From assembly GCA_013138975.1 (NCBI GenBank), contig WTBR01000132.1, positions 23,311-87,310 of the forward strand: a stretch of DNA of 64,000 bases, given 5' to 3'. A program made the position numbers and the translations under genes. This stretch comes from Bacteroidales bacterium (GTDB lineage: Bacteria; Bacteroidota; Bacteroidia; Bacteroidales; UBA12077). Under the pieces are notes generated by a model. The model was not told where the DNA came from. It ran no database searches and saw only the letters and a program-made list of their open reading frames with translations. The first letter of the stretch is position 1, and every line of letters starts with the position of its first letter. Positions 63,446 to 64,000 of the stretch are shown here, piece by piece.

Positions 63446-63518
63446 TGCCTTTGAAGTAATTTTTATTTTGGCTTGCCGCAGACGCAACACAAGCAAAAAT
63501 AAAAACTACTCAAAGGCA
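63446..63518. terminator. Long hairpin downstream of the C10 pair
   Basis: TGCCTTTGA-GTA-TTTTTATTTT-GCTTG (63446-63475) pairs with CAAGC-AAAAATAAAAA-CTAC-TCAAAGGCA (63490-63518), an imperfect stem of nearly 30 bp. No gene is seen in 63427-63605. It may end the peptidase operon or be a solitary REP/MITE copy. Confidence 0.5.
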
Positions 63519-63605
63519 TTTTCGATCGTTATTCTAAGTATATCAAAGTATGATGATTAACCCATTAGAGTTATGAACGCGACAGATTAAAATAGCCTGA
63601 ACTTC

Positions 63606-64000
63606 TTAATAAGTATTATAACTTACAATATCATTTAAATCTTTTCTTCTTTTTTCGCGTGTTTCGCTTGCCGAATAACCTAAGGTAATAATTAGTGGAA
63701 CTCGTTTTGATTTAGGTATATTTAATAGTTTTTTCACTTTAGGTTCGTTAAACCACCCTAGCATGCATGTTCCTAGTCTTTCTGCTGCAGCTTGTAAACA
63801 CATATGTTCGGCAGCAATTCCAATATCAATTAATGGAAATGTTTTGTTTTTAATTAAACTTCCGGCACTGGAAGTGAAATTTGCTTTTTCTTCGATTATA
63901 ACAATATGAATTGGTGCTTGCTTTGTAAAATGATTCATACCTAAGATTTTACTTGAAGTGCAATCAGCAATTTTGTTTTTTAAATCTTCTTGATCAACAA
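63606..64000 (-). CDS. Nitroreductase family protein (5' end cut by window edge)
   Basis: The frame is open upstream to the window end. Before the Met at 63938 it still reads VDQEDLKNKIADCTSSKILG, so that Met is internal and the true start lies beyond 64000. FMN-dependent nitroreductase pattern: APIHIVIIEEKANF, LIDIGIAAEHMCLQAAAERLGTCMLGWFNEPKVKKLLNIP and PLIITLGYSASETREKRRK. It uses NAD(P)H to reduce nitro compounds or quinones; physiological substrate unknown. Confidence 0.87.
   Translation of the reverse strand, partial: VDQEDLKNKIADCTSSKILGMNHFTKQAPIHIVIIEEKANFTSSAGSLIKNKTFPLIDIGIAAEHMCLQAAAERLGTCMLGWFNEPKVKKLLNIPKSKRVPLIITLGYSASETREKRRKDLNDIVSYNTY

Overview
The window is about 64 kb of AT-rich chromosome from a Bacteroidota bacterium, most likely of the Bacteroidales/Marinilabiliales type. 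The evidence is gldF/gldG gliding genes, promoters of the Bacteroidota form TTTG-N19-TAnnTTTG, many lipoproteins and families such as DUF3078, DUF7935, a FecR/ECF sigma pair and two C10 (streptopain-like) peptidases. Menaquinone is probably made by the futalosine route (mqnA). No rRNA, CRISPR array, prophage or complete insertion sequence was seen; one tRNA-Ser is present.

Layout. 1-10.6 kb: a decayed IS1380-type transposase, tryptophanase, envelope proteins, a UbiA-type prenyltransferase, a macrodomain protein and pheT. 10.9-22.4 kb: surE-small membrane protein-lpxB, a head-GIN lipoprotein, a PagL-like lipid A deacylase, the gldF-gldG-DUF4340 operon, dnaN, an exonuclease and an FAH-family protein. 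22.4-29.3 kb is an accessory region. It holds a 0.75 kb tandem array of palindrome-rich repeats, three tiny genes for double-glycine-leader peptides, a start-fragment of a lost CHAT gene, an intact TPR-CHAT caspase-like protease, repeat debris, and a membrane TPR protein with an anti-sigma-like front end. 29.3-35.3 kb: an HD hydrolase, a small conserved protein, then a 3.7 kb stretch flanked by a near-identical duplication of the 3' end of a GNAT gene. That stretch carries a hairpin-rich unexplained segment, two tandem small lipoproteins and a C10 peptidase. 35.3-51.7 kb is mostly housekeeping: NfeD protease, mqnA, purB, an MsbA-like ABC exporter, tRNA-Ser, HU, trmH, a LytTR regulator, two aminotransferases and htpG, plus a broken chloramphenicol-acetyltransferase-like gene. 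51.7-58.5 kb is regulatory: a SpoIIE phosphatase/receiver protein, a lone receiver and a SiaC-like protein form a probable partner switch; then mltG and an ECF sigma-FecR-TonB operon. 58.5-64 kb: a glycosyltransferase, murB, a second C10 peptidase-lipoprotein pair and a nitroreductase cut by the window end.

Most notable. (1) Three peptides of 28, 28 and 40 residues share a leader ending in GG followed by exactly ten residues. They lie head-to-head with a TPR-CHAT protease and with the fossil start of a second one, so peptide and protease genes seem to have duplicated as a unit. (2) C10 peptidases are paired twice with small lipoproteins of one family, 28 kb apart, which points to a protease-inhibitor/partner module. 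(3) Several dispersed elements can be traced: one has an apparent 9-bp target duplication and one supplies the stop codon of an aminotransferase gene. (4) The dnaN reading frame runs through what looks like its own terminator.
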